Under the pieces are notes generated by a model, which was not told the DNA's origin, searched no databases, and saw nothing but the letters and a program-made list of their open reading frames with translations. This document shows positions 31,469-31,847 of a stretch of 31,847 nt of DNA, in pieces. Origin of the DNA: UBA685 sp002299005 (GTDB taxonomy: Bacteria > Pseudomonadota > Alphaproteobacteria > Puniceispirillales > Puniceispirillaceae); NCBI GenBank assembly GCA_963966775.1, contig CAXAAH010000018.1, forward strand, positions 1 to 31,847, read 5' to 3'. Within the stretch, counting starts at the first letter, position 1; each line of letters opens with the position of its first letter. Both the position numbers and the translations under genes were made by a program.

Positions 31469-31847
31469 TCATTTCAGCGCCAATAACGGCAGGGTAATGG
31501 CAAAGCAGGTTGTTTTGCCTAATTCGCTTGTTATTGTCATATCACCTCTGTGACGATTGACAATATGTTTTACGATCGCAAGCCCAAGGCCCGTGCCACC
31601 CTTTTGGCGCGAGCGTGCTTTATCGACACGGTAAAACCGCTCTGTTAAGCGCGGGATATGCCGCTCTTCAATCCCATCACCTTGGTTGGTCACAACCGCC
31701 ACAGCCTTATTATTTTCAACAGATAGGCTCACATCAATCACCGAATCCGCAAAGCCATATTTAATAGCATTCTCAATCAAATTATGGAACACCTCAACGA
31801 TTTCATCCACTTCCCCTTGGATGATGACACCCTTATCACCAGAACTA
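31469..31847 (-). CDS. phoR: Phosphate regulon sensor histidine kinase PhoR, C-terminal part (cut by window edge)
   Basis: Only the ATPase domain is inside the window; the frame stays open to the right edge, so the gene continues beyond it. Visible motifs are the N box FHNLIENAIKYG, the G1 box NQGDGIEERHIPRLTERFYRVD and the G2 box KGGTGLGLAIVKHIVNRHRG. RLTERFYRVDKARSR with GGTGLGLAIVKH is characteristic of PhoR. The gene lies directly upstream of phoB with a 16-base gap, without intervening pst or phoU genes, unlike the phoR-pst-phoU-phoB order known from several alphaproteobacteria. Confidence 0.9.
   Translation of the reverse strand, partial: SSGDKGVIIQGEVDEIVEVFHNLIENAIKYGFADSVIDVSLSVENNKAVAVVTNQGDGIEERHIPRLTERFYRVDKARSRQKGGTGLGLAIVKHIVNRHRGDMTITSELGKTTCFAITLPLLALK

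Overview
The window looks like part of the chromosome of a marine alphaproteobacterium, most likely of the SAR116/Puniceispirillum kind. This is inferred from gene content, not from a marker gene: a non-pyrrolysine MttB-family methyltransferase, a DUF3726-like protein, many small-molecule ABC-transport and catabolic genes, short intergenic gaps and moderate GC. I see no rRNA, tRNA, CRISPR array, transposase or phage gene. No gap between genes exceeds about 225 bases.

Layout. (1) 114-5826 holds trhO (tRNA uridine hydroxylase), an MttB-family methyltransferase followed by a DegT/DnrJ/EryC1-type aminotransferase, then on the minus strand a glutathionyl-hydroquinone reductase and rpe. (2) 5837-7663 is a superfamily 2 helicase just upstream of rpe. 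(3) 7836-12257 is a minus-strand operon: an M19 dipeptidase homologue with altered metal ligands, a 582-residue protein of unknown function, a DUF3726-like protein, and a DpkA-type piperideine/pyrroline-2-carboxylate reductase, ending in a clear terminator. (4) 12482-14821 holds a carboxymuconolactone-decarboxylase-family gene, and an amidohydrolase (fuconolactonase/PDC hydrolase type) following a double-domain SnoaL-like protein. (5) 15032-27686 is a long plus-strand catabolic locus: a CUT1-type ABC importer (ATPase, binding protein, two permeases), three more SnoaL/NTF2-like proteins, a HisD-family dehydrogenase resembling HpsN, an SDR, a LacI regulator, a double cupin and a MetE C-terminal-domain methyltransferase. 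(6) 27711-29312 is a stand-alone ferric-type ABC permease. (7) 29527-30581 is comDE, a two-subunit TPP sulfopyruvate-decarboxylase-type enzyme. (8) 30760-31847 is phoB and the 3' part of phoR.

Working together: region 5, with the divergent SnoaL-amidohydrolase pair of region 4, reads as one regulated system. It would import a sugar- or polyol-like compound and process it with two dehydrogenases, a lactonase-like hydrolase, four related NTF2-fold proteins, a cupin and a possible methyl-transfer enzyme. I recognise each family but not the pathway, so this is the best candidate for an undescribed system here.

A second pattern is structural. Short tandem duplications (9-20 bp) recur at gene ends and upstream regions. 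At four genes the repeat carries the TAG stop codon, and at two of them the non-triplet period places TAG in all three reading frames.
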